In this document: piece after piece, positions 7,698-15,589 of the stretch
Position numbering within the stretch: position 1 is the first letter of the stretch
How the letters are laid out: every line of letters starts with the position of its first letter
Origin: Paenibacillus agilis
GTDB taxonomy: Bacteria; Bacillota; Bacilli; Paenibacillales; Paenibacillaceae
DNA length: 64,000 nt
Assembly (NCBI RefSeq): GCF_007786455.1
Contig: NZ_VNJK01000007.1
Location: 1-64,000, forward strand
Direction: 5' to 3'
Notes under the pieces: model-generated
What the model was told of the DNA's origin: nothing
What the model saw: only the letters and a program-made list of their open reading frames with translations
Databases searched by the model: none
Position numbers and translations under genes: made by a program

Positions 7698-7989
7698 CTG
7701 CTTGTTCATCAAATGATGCCTTCAAATCTTGAAGCTCTAAAACTTTGAAGACTCTATCCATTACATCCTGACGAATATTCCCCGTCGCACTTTCCAGCTG
7801 TGAAATACGTCCTTGAGTGGTTTGGGCTAAAGCAGCAAGCTGTTGTTGAGATAGCTTCAATTGCATTCTTCTAGCAAAGACAATATTTCCAATAACTACG
7901 GAGAAACTATCTAGGTAGTCTCTCACCTCTGGAATCTCGCGCGCTTCCTGTGCCAGCGCTTTGAAATCTTGCCCTAATCTCTTATTCAT
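7684..7989 (-). CDS. higA: HigA-type HTH antitoxin
   Basis: 101 aa from ATG 7989, GGAG nine bases upstream within the end of the toxin gene. The XRE helix-turn-helix covers about residues 42-95 (RMQLKLSQQQLAALAQTTQGRISQLES). It is preceded by the helix RLGQDFKALAQEAREIPEVRDYLDSF seen in antitoxins that follow Gp49/HigB toxins. The toxin-first gene order is typical of higBA. It should neutralise the toxin and repress the operon at the palindrome 8483-8506. A decayed paralogue lies at 3232-3372. Confidence 0.88.
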   Translation of the reverse strand: MNKRLGQDFKALAQEAREIPEVRDYLDSFSVVIGNIVFARRMQLKLSQQQLAALAQTTQGRISQLESATGNIRQDVMDRVFKVLELQDLKASFDEQAVARA

Positions 7990-8470
7990 GTTCTTCAACT
8001 CCTATTTTGATGTACTTTTCTGGATTCGCCGTAAAATCGGCATATACCGATTCGGCTTCGTTGGCAATCCGTTCAAAATCATCATCAAATGTTGTTTGTT
8101 TAATGACCGCTCGCGTGAAGCAAAGTACCTGCATTCCTTCATATTCCCATTCAAAGAATACCGCTCGAAATGCCCCTGACCCTTTCCAATTCACACGAAA
8201 TTCTAGTAGTGGAACATGATCTCGCAATTCTTTCAGCAGCATTATGGTGTATGGCCGTCCATCCTCACGATGAGTCTGGAAGTAGTTTTTAAAAGCATGC
8301 GTTACCCCATGCAGTTCTAAAAACTCAAGCCCACGGATGATGAAAGCAAACAACTGTAGCTTCCCTGTATCTTGTTCCTTTTCTGCTTCTAACTTTAGCT
8401 GACGGATGAAATCCAGAACCTGTTGTTGACCCGTATTCGGGTCATGTAGAAACTCAATTACTGTCTTCAT
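7982..8470 (-). CDS. higB: HigB/Gp49-type RelE-superfamily toxin
   Basis: 162 aa from ATG 8470. Residues about 65-130 (LEFLELHGVTHAFKNYF ... PLLEFRVNWKGSGAFRAVFFEWEYEGMQVLCFTRAVIKQT) carry the phage Gp49/HigB core: L.ELR, R...G..R..FF, then lysine-rich strand. Such toxins cut mRNA on the ribosome. Overlaps higA by 8 bp. There is no good ribosome binding site at 8470, and a -10-like TATAAT overlaps the ATG, so translation may start slightly downstream or be weak. Confidence 0.85.
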   Translation of the reverse strand: MKTVIEFLHDPNTGQQQVLDFIRQLKLEAEKEQDTGKLQLFAFIIRGLEFLELHGVTHAFKNYFQTHREDGRPYTIMLLKELRDHVPLLEFRVNWKGSGAFRAVFFEWEYEGMQVLCFTRAVIKQTTFDDDFERIANEAESVYADFTANPEKYIKIGVEEHE

Positions 8471-8482
8471 TATATCGTATAC

Positions 8483-8506
8483 GGTATAACATAGCAATGT
8501 TATACC
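8483..8506. promoter_or_regulatory. Operator palindrome of the HigBA operon
   Basis: Perfect inverted repeat GGTATAACAT-AGCA-ATGTTATACC 13 bp upstream of the toxin start, placed over the promoter. Likely binding site for the HigA dimer. Confidence 0.75.
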
Positions 8507-8550
8507 TGCCTCCCCACTATATTTTATAAAATAGAAACTGCTGATTTTAC

Positions 8551-9123
8551 TCAGCAGTACTCCTGCATATAATCGTTGCAACAAGATGGACACGGGGCAG
8601 ACTGCTCTACTTCTTTACCTTCTTCTGTGAGCTCAATGGCTTTCTTTCTAGCTTCTGCTTTGCTCTTACACTTAATAAAATCTGTATAGCATCCATTAAG
8701 CTTACAAAGTCCTGTAGGTATCACCCAAGAACATTGATCGAAGCGATAGTAATAGATGAAATTTAACTCAGGATCTTCATCCTCATCCATTTCAGGGTCA
8801 ACTATTTTATATGTATTTTCGAGACCAACAAAACTATATGTACCTTCTGTATGGAAGGCTTGAATAATACATTCTAATGAGTTCGTGATCATAAACTCAC
8901 TTTTAAACAATGCGCAATAGATTGGCTCGTCAATATCGATTGGCTTCATCCCTTCATATTGGAAGGATTCTAGAACATCTTCCCCCCACGCTGCCAGGTG
9001 CATCTCATATTGTAGTTCATTCCATTTACTAATTTCTACCTCTGTTCCATTTAAGATAAAGGATGCTTGGTTGAATGGGCCAAGCACCATATTCATTTCT
9101 TTAACGATCGTTTTCTTATTCAT
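8551..9123 (-). CDS. Unknown protein, paralogue of the next gene
   Basis: 190 aa, unrecognised. It aligns along its length with the product of 9154-9732: MNKKTIVKEMNMVLGPFNQASF against MNKQTILNEMKTVFGTFNRATF, and CSWVIPTGLCKLNGC against CSWMLTMGICMLGGC. Conserved cysteines, including a C-terminal CPSCC, could bind metal. The acidic stretch DPEMDEDEDPE in the middle is specific to this copy. Spacing to the upstream gene is 30 bp, so the two form an operon headed by leader A2. Confidence 0.75.
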   Translation of the reverse strand: MNKKTIVKEMNMVLGPFNQASFILNGTEVEISKWNELQYEMHLAAWGEDVLESFQYEGMKPIDIDEPIYCALFKSEFMITNSLECIIQAFHTEGTYSFVGLENTYKIVDPEMDEDEDPELNFIYYYRFDQCSWVIPTGLCKLNGCYTDFIKCKSKAEARKKAIELTEEGKEVEQSAPCPSCCNDYMQEYC

Positions 9124-9153
9124 CTCTATCTCTCCTCACCATATTTATAAGCT

Positions 9154-9732
9154 TTAATAGGCTTCTGACCAATCCATGTGCTCCTGATGGCAATCTTCAC
9201 AAGCCGATACTTTAATCACTTCTTTCCCTTCATTTGTGAACTGTACGGCTTTTTCTATTGCATCTGCTTTGTTCTCGAAATATACAAACTCAGTATCGCA
9301 ACCACCGAGCATGCAAATCCCCATCGTAAGCATCCAACTGCAACGATTAAAGTCATAGGAATATTCGAACCTAACACTCCGATCAGGAACCTCAGGAACT
9401 TCTGGTTCCACATATTTATACGATTCTATTAATCCAGTAAAGCTGTAAACATCCTCTACTTGCAATACATGTATAACAGACTCCAAAGCGTTAGTAATCA
9501 TGTAATCATTTTTAAAGAAGCACAGATAGATAGGCTGATTAACATCTATCATCCCCATTCTTTCGAATTTGAAAGATGAAATTGCTTTTTCTCCCCATTG
9601 TGATAGGTGTTCTCTAAGTTGCTGTTTATTCCATTTATTGATCTCTATCTCAGTCCCATTAATAACAAAAGTAGCACGATTAAATGTACCAAATACCGTT
9701 TTCATTTCATTCAGGATGGTCTGCTTATTCAT
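9154..9732 (-). CDS. Unknown protein, tandem paralogue, headed by leader A2
   Basis: 192 aa from ATG 9732 with AGGAGG at 9744-9749. The upstream frame is open but is leader sequence. Same family as the 8551-9123 product: N-terminal NGTEIEINKW, central FKNDYMITNALESVI, a Cys pair in CSWMLTMGICMLGGC and a C-terminal CEDCH. No domain I can name. The conserved part of leader A2 ends 49 bp upstream. Confidence 0.75.
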   Translation of the reverse strand: MNKQTILNEMKTVFGTFNRATFVINGTEIEINKWNKQQLREHLSQWGEKAISSFKFERMGMIDVNQPIYLCFFKNDYMITNALESVIHVLQVEDVYSFTGLIESYKYVEPEVPEVPDRSVRFEYSYDFNRCSWMLTMGICMLGGCDTEFVYFENKADAIEKAVQFTNEGKEVIKVSACEDCHQEHMDWSEAY

Positions 9733-9780
9733 TTTAATAAATTTCCTCCTATAAAGTTGATTTATTGGCTGGAACCCCTC

Positions 9781-10240
9781 AACATCCGGCAACGGCCGTG
9801 TGTCTAGCCCTAGCGGCGATGAGCGGAATCCTTTAAGGTTTGAGAACAAAGGTGTTACTAAAGAGCTTGCTGCTTTCGTATGGAATTTTCAAAGAGCAAA
9901 CATCCGTGTAACGTTGTGGTCATAGCCAAGGTCTTCACACCGGAGGCTGCCGTGCAAGGGTATGCCCGTCAGGGACGGCGTAGCCGCCCTTGCAGGGCTG
10001 TTTACGGTGTGATTGGCTAAGATTGACCAATACGTTACGTCTACGGATGTGCGATGAAAATTTCAGGAGAAAGGAGCTCGCAGCAACTACCTGGTGATCG
10101 ATCCTTGCCTTTGACTTTGCTTTTATCTTAATCAAGATCGGGCGCTGCCCGATTACCTTTTGCGTCCGGAACGGACGAATCCGTCTTACGCTTTGGAGGA
10201 AACCGGAAAAGTGTAAGACGGGCACGCGGCCATTTCCTAT
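9781..10240 (-). ncRNA. Structured leader RNA, family A copy 2 (A2)
   Basis: The family A core is at 9781-10105, followed by structured DNA up to 10240, including the diverged D hairpins at 10162-10222. Core stems pair GCCGTGCAAGGG with CCCTTGCAGGGC and ATCCGTGTAACGT with ACGTTACGTCTACGGAT. It ends 49 bp before the start codon of the 9154-9732 gene, with that gene's binding site between. No ORF was found inside on either strand. Confidence 0.65.
10162..10222. repeat. Hairpin element D, diverged copy 3
   Basis: CGTCCGGAACGGACG at 10163-10177, then arms CCGTCTTAC (10181-10189) and GTAAGACGG (10213-10221) around a loop with GGAGGAAACCGG. The second stem differs in sequence from copies 1 and 2 but is still complementary. 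Confidence 0.6.
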
Positions 10241-10282
10241 TTTTTAGTCTGTGTATGTATTTCAAACGACAAGGGAATGTTG

Positions 10283-10414
10283 TTGACATCATTGTATAGT
10301 GATGATATCTTTACATCATAGTCGCTGGTCATGCACTAGCGTGGATTGTAACAAAATTACTTTTGCGAAAGCAAAAATAAAGAGCCTAAGGATTAATCCT
10401 TACGGCTCTTTTAT
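10283..10414 (+). ncRNA. Small RNA gene (promoter plus terminator)
   Basis: TTGACA at 10283-10288, a 17-bp spacer and TATCTT at 10306-10311 predict a start near 10318. A terminator (AGAGCCTAAGG ... CCTTACGGCTCTTTTA, 10381-10413) ends an RNA of about 97 nt. Inside are a stem CGCTGG ... CTAGCG and a GAAA-tetraloop hairpin TTTTGCGAAAGCAAAA. No ORF. The terminator also serves the convergent minus-strand gene ending at 10411. Confidence 0.6.
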
Positions 10415-11619
10415 CTTTCTTCATCCAAGTAGGGTTTATGATATTTATCCTCGGCTTTCCTTCTTGCTTCAATGGCCTCTTCCTTCTCGACAAAATATCC
10501 AAGAGATACCTGTTTGCCTTTATAACCAATATGTGCAGTCCACTTTTGCCGTGATTCATTCCAGCGCACGCCCTTGATACCACTCTTATTGTCTTTGTGA
10601 AGCTTTGCCTTTAATGCCGACTTCCGTGTACCGTCTACTTTGTCAGATTCGATGTGACGTTTAACTCCCTCATCTCGCTTAGCTAGTTTTTTACATCCAC
10701 AGCTTTTGTAATGCCCAGCACGTAGACTGATACCTGCAACATAACTAGTTTCACCACAGCTACACTTGCATTCCCATAAGAGCACGTTATGCTTATCTCG
10801 TTTCTCACTGAGCTGGATGACAGTAAGCTCACCAAACTGCTGACCTTTTAAATCGATGCGGCGAGAGTCAACACGCTTAATTTTTCGAATTCCTTTGGAC
10901 TTGTAAAAAGCAATTATTGTTTCAGGCAGCCAATACGGACTCTTACCGTTATAACCATCTGGCTTAGGTAGTTTATTATTATGGTATTGGTATTGTAGAG
11001 TAGGTTCTGGAATTCCAAATTCTTTACTAATTCGTGGTCGGTTATATATGTCTTTAGGCAAACTAATTTTTTTACTCATTCTTTCTGTATATCGGTCTAC
11101 CATTGGGAAACTATTTATTGGTGTGCATCCAGGACAAGTGCGCTGATGCCATGCCATTACCTGATATGGATTCCGACAAACATCACAAAAATCCAAAGAT
11201 CCCATTTTCCTTGCTTTTCCTGCCTTCCTTTTCTTGAAAGACGCGCTGCTAGATTCGTTTGCTCGTGCCCTTTTGCACTTTTCGCAGTAGCGAGCTCTTG
11301 ATGAGGCCTGAAATATATCGTTACATTGGCGGCAATTTATATCAATTTTGGGTATTGGTCTACTTTTTCTTTTTCTTGAAGATATCCAAGGGTCATAACT
11401 CTGAGATTCTAGTGTAACTGTAACGGATTCTTTTTTCTTAGGACGCATACAACCACATGAAGTTACTTGACCTCCTCTCAAGTTTGATAATAATACAGGT
11501 TTTTCGGTTCCACAATCACAGCGACATAGCCATTGTGTCTTGCCCCTTCTATCTTTTTCGGCTTTTTTTAAAGCAACAAGATGACCGTATCTATCTCCTG
11601 TTATGTCTAGTTTTCTCAT
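10411..11619 (-). CDS. AP2/ERF-domain DNA-binding protein with zinc-ribbon repeats
   Basis: 402 aa from ATG 11619. The upstream GTG at 11652 is in frame but has no good binding site. Two copies of a zinc module are seen: GDRYGHLVALKKAEKDRRG..WLCRCDCG ... SCGC at the N-terminus and GQQFGELTVIQLSEKRDK..LWECKCSCG ... SCGC in the second half. Between them are CxxC pairs (CRQC, CEKC, CDVC, CPGC). The C-terminal 50 residues (GIKGVRWNESRQKWTAHIGYKGKQVSLGYF) are an AP2-like DNA-binding domain. Such domains occur in phage and plasmid homing endonucleases, but no HNH motif is seen here, so it may be a regulator. Confidence 0.75.
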   Translation of the reverse strand: MRKLDITGDRYGHLVALKKAEKDRRGKTQWLCRCDCGTEKPVLLSNLRGGQVTSCGCMRPKKKESVTVTLESQSYDPWISSRKRKSRPIPKIDINCRQCNDIFQASSRARYCEKCKRARANESSSASFKKRKAGKARKMGSLDFCDVCRNPYQVMAWHQRTCPGCTPINSFPMVDRYTERMSKKISLPKDIYNRPRISKEFGIPEPTLQYQYHNNKLPKPDGYNGKSPYWLPETIIAFYKSKGIRKIKRVDSRRIDLKGQQFGELTVIQLSEKRDKHNVLLWECKCSCGETSYVAGISLRAGHYKSCGCKKLAKRDEGVKRHIESDKVDGTRKSALKAKLHKDNKSGIKGVRWNESRQKWTAHIGYKGKQVSLGYFVEKEEAIEARRKAEDKYHKPYLDEER

Positions 11620-11703
11620 GGTTTTGTACGACCTTTGTAGTATTTTTGACACTTCTTACATTGTTTCGTTTTCTATTATTCATTACATATCTCCTAGAAT
11701 GAA

Positions 11704-11735
11704 AATACAAGGAGACCGTAGCCTCCTTGTGTATT
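11704..11735 (-). terminator. Minus-strand terminator
   Basis: ATACAAGGAG-ACCGTAG-CCTCCTTGTGTAT with a T-rich tail on the minus strand, 9 bp beyond the stop of 11744-11965. Confidence 0.75.
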
Positions 11736-11743
11736 GAGTTAAA

Positions 11744-11965
11744 CTAGCCTATTTGTGCGAGAATTTGGAACATAACATCGTTTGCACCGATAAGTTGAAG
11801 CCGCAGATAATTGTCCTCCGGTTTTGCTGAATGAGCTAGCCTATTGATATCCACCTGATTAGTCTTGATACGAGCCTCTAGCACGGAGCGAAGAGTTTTC
11901 GTGTCTGTTATGGTTGTTGTTGTCGTTGAAACGTTAATGAAACCAAGTCTGTCTGTTCTTTTCAA
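11744..11965 (-). CDS. Small protein of unknown function
   Basis: 73 aa from TTG 11965, binding site AAGGGA nine bases upstream. Helical C-terminal half (KTLRSVLEARIKTNQVDINRL ... LRLQLIGANDVMFQILAQIG). It follows the Csx16-like gene on the minus strand by 69 bp and has its own terminator. Confidence 0.6.
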   Translation of the reverse strand: MKRTDRLGFINVSTTTTTITDTKTLRSVLEARIKTNQVDINRLAHSAKPEDNYLRLQLIGANDVMFQILAQIG

Positions 11966-12034
11966 TGTTGTTCATCCCTTCAATGTTTAAAGTCACTCTA
12001 CAAAGTTATTCAAATTCCTGTAGGGGAATACTTA

Positions 12035-12823
12035 CTACATCCCATTTAGATTATCTATTTTACCTAGCAGCTCCGCGAGGTCTCCGTCTGAAAACCAGCC
12101 ATAAGAGATTGTCCCTTCTGCCGACACTTGCACACCCGATGGGTGCGTATACATCACATAATTGAGAGAATCAAGATATTGCCCCAAGACGACTTTTAAA
12201 TACTCATGATCTCCTGACGTATAAGTCATTGGTGCTCCATAGGAAGGGTCACGGGGGTCTAATAGCGATATGAAGATGGTGTGGACTATTTCTTTTACGC
12301 AGATAGCGTCTGGAGCTACTATAATGCGGTCAAGCAGCTCCTGCCCTGAGATATCCCCGTCTTTGGCGAAATCATAATCTTTTATACTTACAGAGGTGTA
12401 CGCTGCGCATGCTGCGATCAGATGCGGTGGTAAGGTGCCTACAACATGTTTACCCTTGATGTCCTCGGCATCGATGCTAGCCAGGACTATAGCATCAGGG
12501 TAAGTCTCTTTAAGTATATCGACTGTGCCTTGATGCCTTGAGACGATGACAGTATCGAGATCTACAATGCTTGCAACTGATACGCTAAACTTGCGTACTG
12601 GGAGGTTTGCTGCGATAATTTCCTCTGCAGACGCAAGCTTAGCGTCGCGCGGGATTTCCAAAGCGTAGAACTCTGTAATCCCTTTGTCAAGCAATGCAGC
12701 AGGGGCCAGCGTGGACAACACCACTTCCTGCACTCCTTTGCTGTGTGCACCTAGAGCAGCAACCGCAGGAAATCCAGTAGTTACGACTTTGAATGTATTT
12801 AATAGAGAGTTAATAGTTTGCAT
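12035..12823 (-). CDS. Csx16-like (CARF ring-nuclease type) protein
   Basis: 262 aa from ATG 12823, GAGGGG binding site. Residues about 88-165 resemble Csx16/VVA1548: VIVSRHQGTVDIL matches the family's SRHxGxxxWL motif, and IKGKHVVGTLPPHLIAA with SGQELLDRI matches GDxVxGxLPxHLAA and RGxEL. Csx16 is a type III CRISPR accessory protein reported to degrade cyclic oligoadenylate. The N-terminal 85 and C-terminal 95 residues are unrecognised, so the protein is about three times the usual Csx16 length. No cas gene is nearby; a plasmid-borne copy might blunt type III CRISPR signalling. The similarity is by eye only. Confidence 0.5.
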   Translation of the reverse strand: MQTINSLLNTFKVVTTGFPAVAALGAHSKGVQEVVLSTLAPAALLDKGITEFYALEIPRDAKLASAEEIIAANLPVRKFSVSVASIVDLDTVIVSRHQGTVDILKETYPDAIVLASIDAEDIKGKHVVGTLPPHLIAACAAYTSVSIKDYDFAKDGDISGQELLDRIIVAPDAICVKEIVHTIFISLLDPRDPSYGAPMTYTSGDHEYLKVVLGQYLDSLNYVMYTHPSGVQVSAEGTISYGWFSDGDLAELLGKIDNLNGM

Positions 12824-12884
12824 TAAATTAGCCCCTCTCGTCCTCATCCGCTATTTACGGCCTATTGGTAGGAGAGCTACGGCA

Positions 12885-12967
12885 TTGCAGCACACCATAA
12901 AGTGCGATACAATGACCGTAAGCTCAGCGTCTCCTTACGGTCTGCATACCGTTTGGGGACTTTTTTT
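12885..12967 (+). ncRNA. Short RNA with attenuator-like alternative hairpins
   Basis: TTGCAG (12885-12890), 17 bp, TACAAT (12908-12913) predict a start near 12920. The 45-50 nt transcript can form GACCGTAAG/CTTACGGTC or, exclusively, a terminator stem GTCTCC ... GGGGAC enclosing CGGTCTGCATACCG and followed by seven T. It converges on the 3' end of the minus-strand gene 12966-13310. No ORF. Confidence 0.45.
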
Positions 12968-13310
12968 ATTCGAACGCTTCGTCTAGTGCACGGTTTACAG
13001 CAGCAGCGTAATCTTCTAGGTCGGTTTCGTCTGCACTTTCTACTACTTCTTGTACACGAGCTGCACCGTGAACTTCTTTAAGTTCTTCGATTCTATCATT
13101 CAGAGCTTGGTTATCACTTACGACCTTCTTCCACCAATCGTACGTCTTCTGTAAGCAAATGTAAGCTTTTTTGTCTTCATCCCATGTAAACTGTCCATCA
13201 TTTAGCGCACCAGTGTTTCCGATGAAGTTTGTTACGAAGTTAACACCCGTACCACTGTCAATAATGCCCAACGTAGCTTGATTACCTGTCTCTTTAATTT
13301 GTACTATCAT
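12966..13310 (-). CDS. Unknown acidic protein
   Basis: 114 aa from ATG 13310 with AAAGGAG upstream; the longer open frame starts in AT-rich leader. It begins MIVQIKETGNQATLGIIDSGTG and has a helical C-terminus (LNDRIEELKEV ... DLEDYAAAVNRALDEAFE). No family recognised. It is the first gene of its block after the intergenic 13311-13431. Confidence 0.65.
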   Translation of the reverse strand: MIVQIKETGNQATLGIIDSGTGVNFVTNFIGNTGALNDGQFTWDEDKKAYICLQKTYDWWKKVVSDNQALNDRIEELKEVHGAARVQEVVESADETDLEDYAAAVNRALDEAFE

Positions 13311-13431
13311 TTTTTTCGCTCCTTTAATATGTTTTTTAAAAGTTAAAATCTCTATTGATAAATTAACTATAAACAATCCACTTTACTAAGTAAAACGAAC
13401 AAAATTTTAATTTTGTAAGTTATAGCTAGTA

Positions 13432-13881
13432 CTAATTACTCCTTTTATTCCTCCCTTTTTCTAGTACCATTTGTTCTGCGAAACTTTCACGAATTTCGAA
13501 GAATACTCTCACCATGGACTCAACATCTGGTATCAAGTGTTGACCATACGCTAAGCTAAAATGATAGTTTGTCTGGGGATCATTCGTTTCCAATACCATG
13601 GAAAGTTTGATAAGTCCTTTGCAGACATCGTTCAGCCTCTCGTGTACTGACTCCATCACAATGGTAGTTGGCATCATAAAATTAACGGGATTCTCTTCAT
13701 CTAATACACAGTCAAACAATTGAAACGTTTCCTTGCTGAGCTTTAGCTTCACTTGTTCTGCATATTTCGCATCTACTCCATTAAAGAACCAATACTCATT
13801 GTTTTCACGTATCAGGACAACGTCCTGATACGTTTTGCTTAATGAATTCAGAATTTCATGCATGTTTACCACATTCATCAT
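13432..13881 (-). CDS. Unknown protein
   Basis: 149 aa. The two adjacent ATGs at 13881 and 13878 follow TAGGAG very closely. The later in-frame GTG or ATG (13863) could be used instead. Mixed alpha/beta composition, no signal peptide or membrane segment, no recognised motif. Lies 24 bp downstream of the next small gene and under leader A3. Confidence 0.65.
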   Translation of the reverse strand: MMNVVNMHEILNSLSKTYQDVVLIRENNEYWFFNGVDAKYAEQVKLKLSKETFQLFDCVLDEENPVNFMMPTTIVMESVHERLNDVCKGLIKLSMVLETNDPQTNYHFSLAYGQHLIPDVESMVRVFFEIRESFAEQMVLEKGRNKRSN

Positions 13882-13905
13882 CTCCTAGTAGATTTTTCGT
13901 ACCAC

Positions 13906-14061
13906 TTAACGTAGAGACAAGATGTATGAAACACATTCGCTATATTTAGAGCGCGTAATATAGCCGCGCTGGTACGCATCATAAGCACGATCAAGCTTGT
14001 GCCCAACCCCATTCCACATTATTGAAGCAACATTCAAATTTTTACGATTCATCATTTTCAT
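13906..14061 (-). CDS. Small basic protein headed by leader A3
   Basis: 51 aa from ATG 14061 (binding site AAGGGATGG). Sequence features: MNRKNLNVASIMWNG ... LDRAYDAYQRGYITRSKYSECVSYIL, rich in Arg and Tyr. Unrecognised. The A3 leader ends 19 bp upstream of the start. Confidence 0.5.
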   Translation of the reverse strand: MKMMNRKNLNVASIMWNGVGHKLDRAYDAYQRGYITRSKYSECVSYILSLR

Positions 14062-14079
14062 CCATCCCTTCTTTTTTCG

Positions 14080-14545
14080 AACATCCGGCAACTAAGGCGT
14101 GTCTAGCCCTAGCGGCGATGAGCGGAATATTTTAAGGTTTACCGGTTTGCTGTACAGTCGAATTGCCCTCGTAACTTGCTTTGCCTATGGAGTTTTCAAG
14201 GAGCGTAAACATCCGTGTAACGTAGCGGTCATAGCCAGGATTTTCACACCGGAGGCAGCTCTGCAAGGGTTTGCCCGATAGGGACGGCGTAGCCGCCCTT
14301 GCAGAGCTGTATACGGTGTGATTGGCTAAGATTGACCGATACGTTACGTCTACGGATGTGAGCCCTTGAAAGGCGACATAGAGCAAAGCACTCGAGGTAG
14401 ACTCAGACGTACAGCAACCGGCTGTGCGGGCGAAGCCCGCGGTCTTTCTTTTGGCATGCAGGCGTGGCAGGATGACAGCGGATTTGGGCTGTCATGGGCC
14501 ACGCCTGCATGCTTCAATCAGAGCCACCGCCTCCTGGCGCGTGGC
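14080..14545 (-). ncRNA. Structured leader RNA, family A copy 3 (A3)
   Basis: Family A core at 14080-14365. Stem arms AGCTCTGCAAGGG (14257-14269) and CCCTTGCAGAGCT (14296-14308) are perfectly paired; in A4 the same stem reads AGCCATGCAAGGG/CCCTTGCATGGCT. An outer stem pairs GTAACGTA and GCGGTCA with TGACCG and TACGTTAC. To the right, a very stable hairpin at about 14453-14512 has arms GCATGCAGGCGTGG and CCACGCCTGCATGC with an inner ATGACAGC/GCTGTCAT. Read on the minus strand it ends 19 bp before the 13906-14061 start. Confidence 0.65.
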
Positions 14546-14563
14546 ATCCATGCTTTTCACATT

Positions 14564-14590
14564 AAAAAAAGACGCCAATTGGCGCCTTTT
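14564..14590. terminator. Bidirectional terminator
   Basis: AAAAAAAGACGCCAATTGGC with complementary right arm and T-run, nearly identical to 5334-5361. Ends the minus-strand transcript of 14676-15561, directly before leader A3. Confidence 0.85.
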
Positions 14591-14675
14591 CCATTAATCT
14601 TTTCCTTCCAGAAGTTTTTTACTTGAATTCGCAACTTTTTGTACATTTGAAACGACAATACTTATTGGAGAAAAA

Positions 14676-14945
14676 TTAACGATAGTGTTTCCCTAAATCT
14701 AAAAATTGATTGGGTCGATTAATAACATGAACGATATGATTACGTTCTCGTAAATAAGAAAGAAATTGGTTCTCATATTCTTCCCATTCTTGATCAACTT
14801 CTTTGCTACATGTAGATGTAAAGTCATTCTCGTATTCTATGAATTGCTCTGGCGATATATTGGTGTTGATATAAGCATAGTTCCCTTGGTCATCTGACCA
14901 AACATCATACCAGTATGGCTGCAGCTCATTATTTTCTTTCTTCAT
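14676..14945 (-). CDS. Unknown acidic protein
   Basis: 89 aa, Asp/Glu/Tyr-rich (YWYDVWSDDQGNYAYINTNI ... EVDQEWEEYENQFLSYL). Its start lies inside the end of 14929-15561 (17-bp overlap), so the two are co-translated. Function unknown. Confidence 0.65.
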   Translation of the reverse strand: MKKENNELQPYWYDVWSDDQGNYAYINTNISPEQFIEYENDFTSTCSKEVDQEWEEYENQFLSYLRERNHIVHVINRPNQFLDLGKHYR

Positions 14946-15561
14946 CGTGTTCAGCTCCTATCAAAAGGGATATAACTTCCCAACCTTCTCGAACCGCTGC
15001 GTCTGATAGAGCTGCTTCAATCTCAGAAAGTGCATCATATAAAGCATCATCCGTTGTACTGGAAGGAAAACGATCTCGAATATCATCAATGTGCCATGTC
15101 GTTGCAAGCACTGTATGCTTAGGTATGAATTTTCGAAGGCCTATTCTGCTTAGAATATCCGAGTGAAACATCTCCCCGTTATCTGCCTTTTGTAGATAAT
15201 CTTCTAGCTGCAGTAGTAATTGGTGAACTTGTTCCCGATCGTTATTTAAAGAGTCGAATTGATTCTGCTTCTCTTTTATTAAGAACATCGAGTCATAGAT
15301 TTGATCTAATTTTTCTTTTGCATCGTACCAGTGAGCTAATAGCTCCCAAGCTATTGTGTCGTCTTCCAATAAATAAATGGTTACTGCAAGTTTATTCTCA
15401 TTATCATTTCTGTAAGTGGCATCATACATATATTTAGCATTTTTGTGTCTGTAATGCTTTTCATCAATAAAATCAATAAGATTCTCTTCATTGAACTCGA
15501 ATTCATTTGCTTCCTCAAATTTTCTACAGAAATGAATAAAGTCATTATATGTGATTTTCAA
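14929..15561 (-). CDS. Unknown protein headed by leader C1
   Basis: 210 aa from TTG 15561 with GGGAGC eleven bases upstream. Predicted largely helical, with a C-terminal domain (RIGLRKFIPKHTVLATTWHIDDIRDRF ... LYDALSEIEAALSDAAVREGWEVISLLI). Not recognised. The C1 leader core begins 29 bp upstream. Overlaps the following gene. Confidence 0.7.
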   Translation of the reverse strand: MKITYNDFIHFCRKFEEANEFEFNEENLIDFIDEKHYRHKNAKYMYDATYRNDNENKLAVTIYLLEDDTIAWELLAHWYDAKEKLDQIYDSMFLIKEKQNQFDSLNNDREQVHQLLLQLEDYLQKADNGEMFHSDILSRIGLRKFIPKHTVLATTWHIDDIRDRFPSSTTDDALYDALSEIEAALSDAAVREGWEVISLLIGAEHDEERK

Positions 15562-15589
15562 TTCTTTCAGCTCCCTTGGTTGTGATGAT

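Noticed and set aside
7624..10222. Element D as an integron attC or IS200-type end
   Set aside because: No integrase of that class or transposase nearby, and no core-site consensus.
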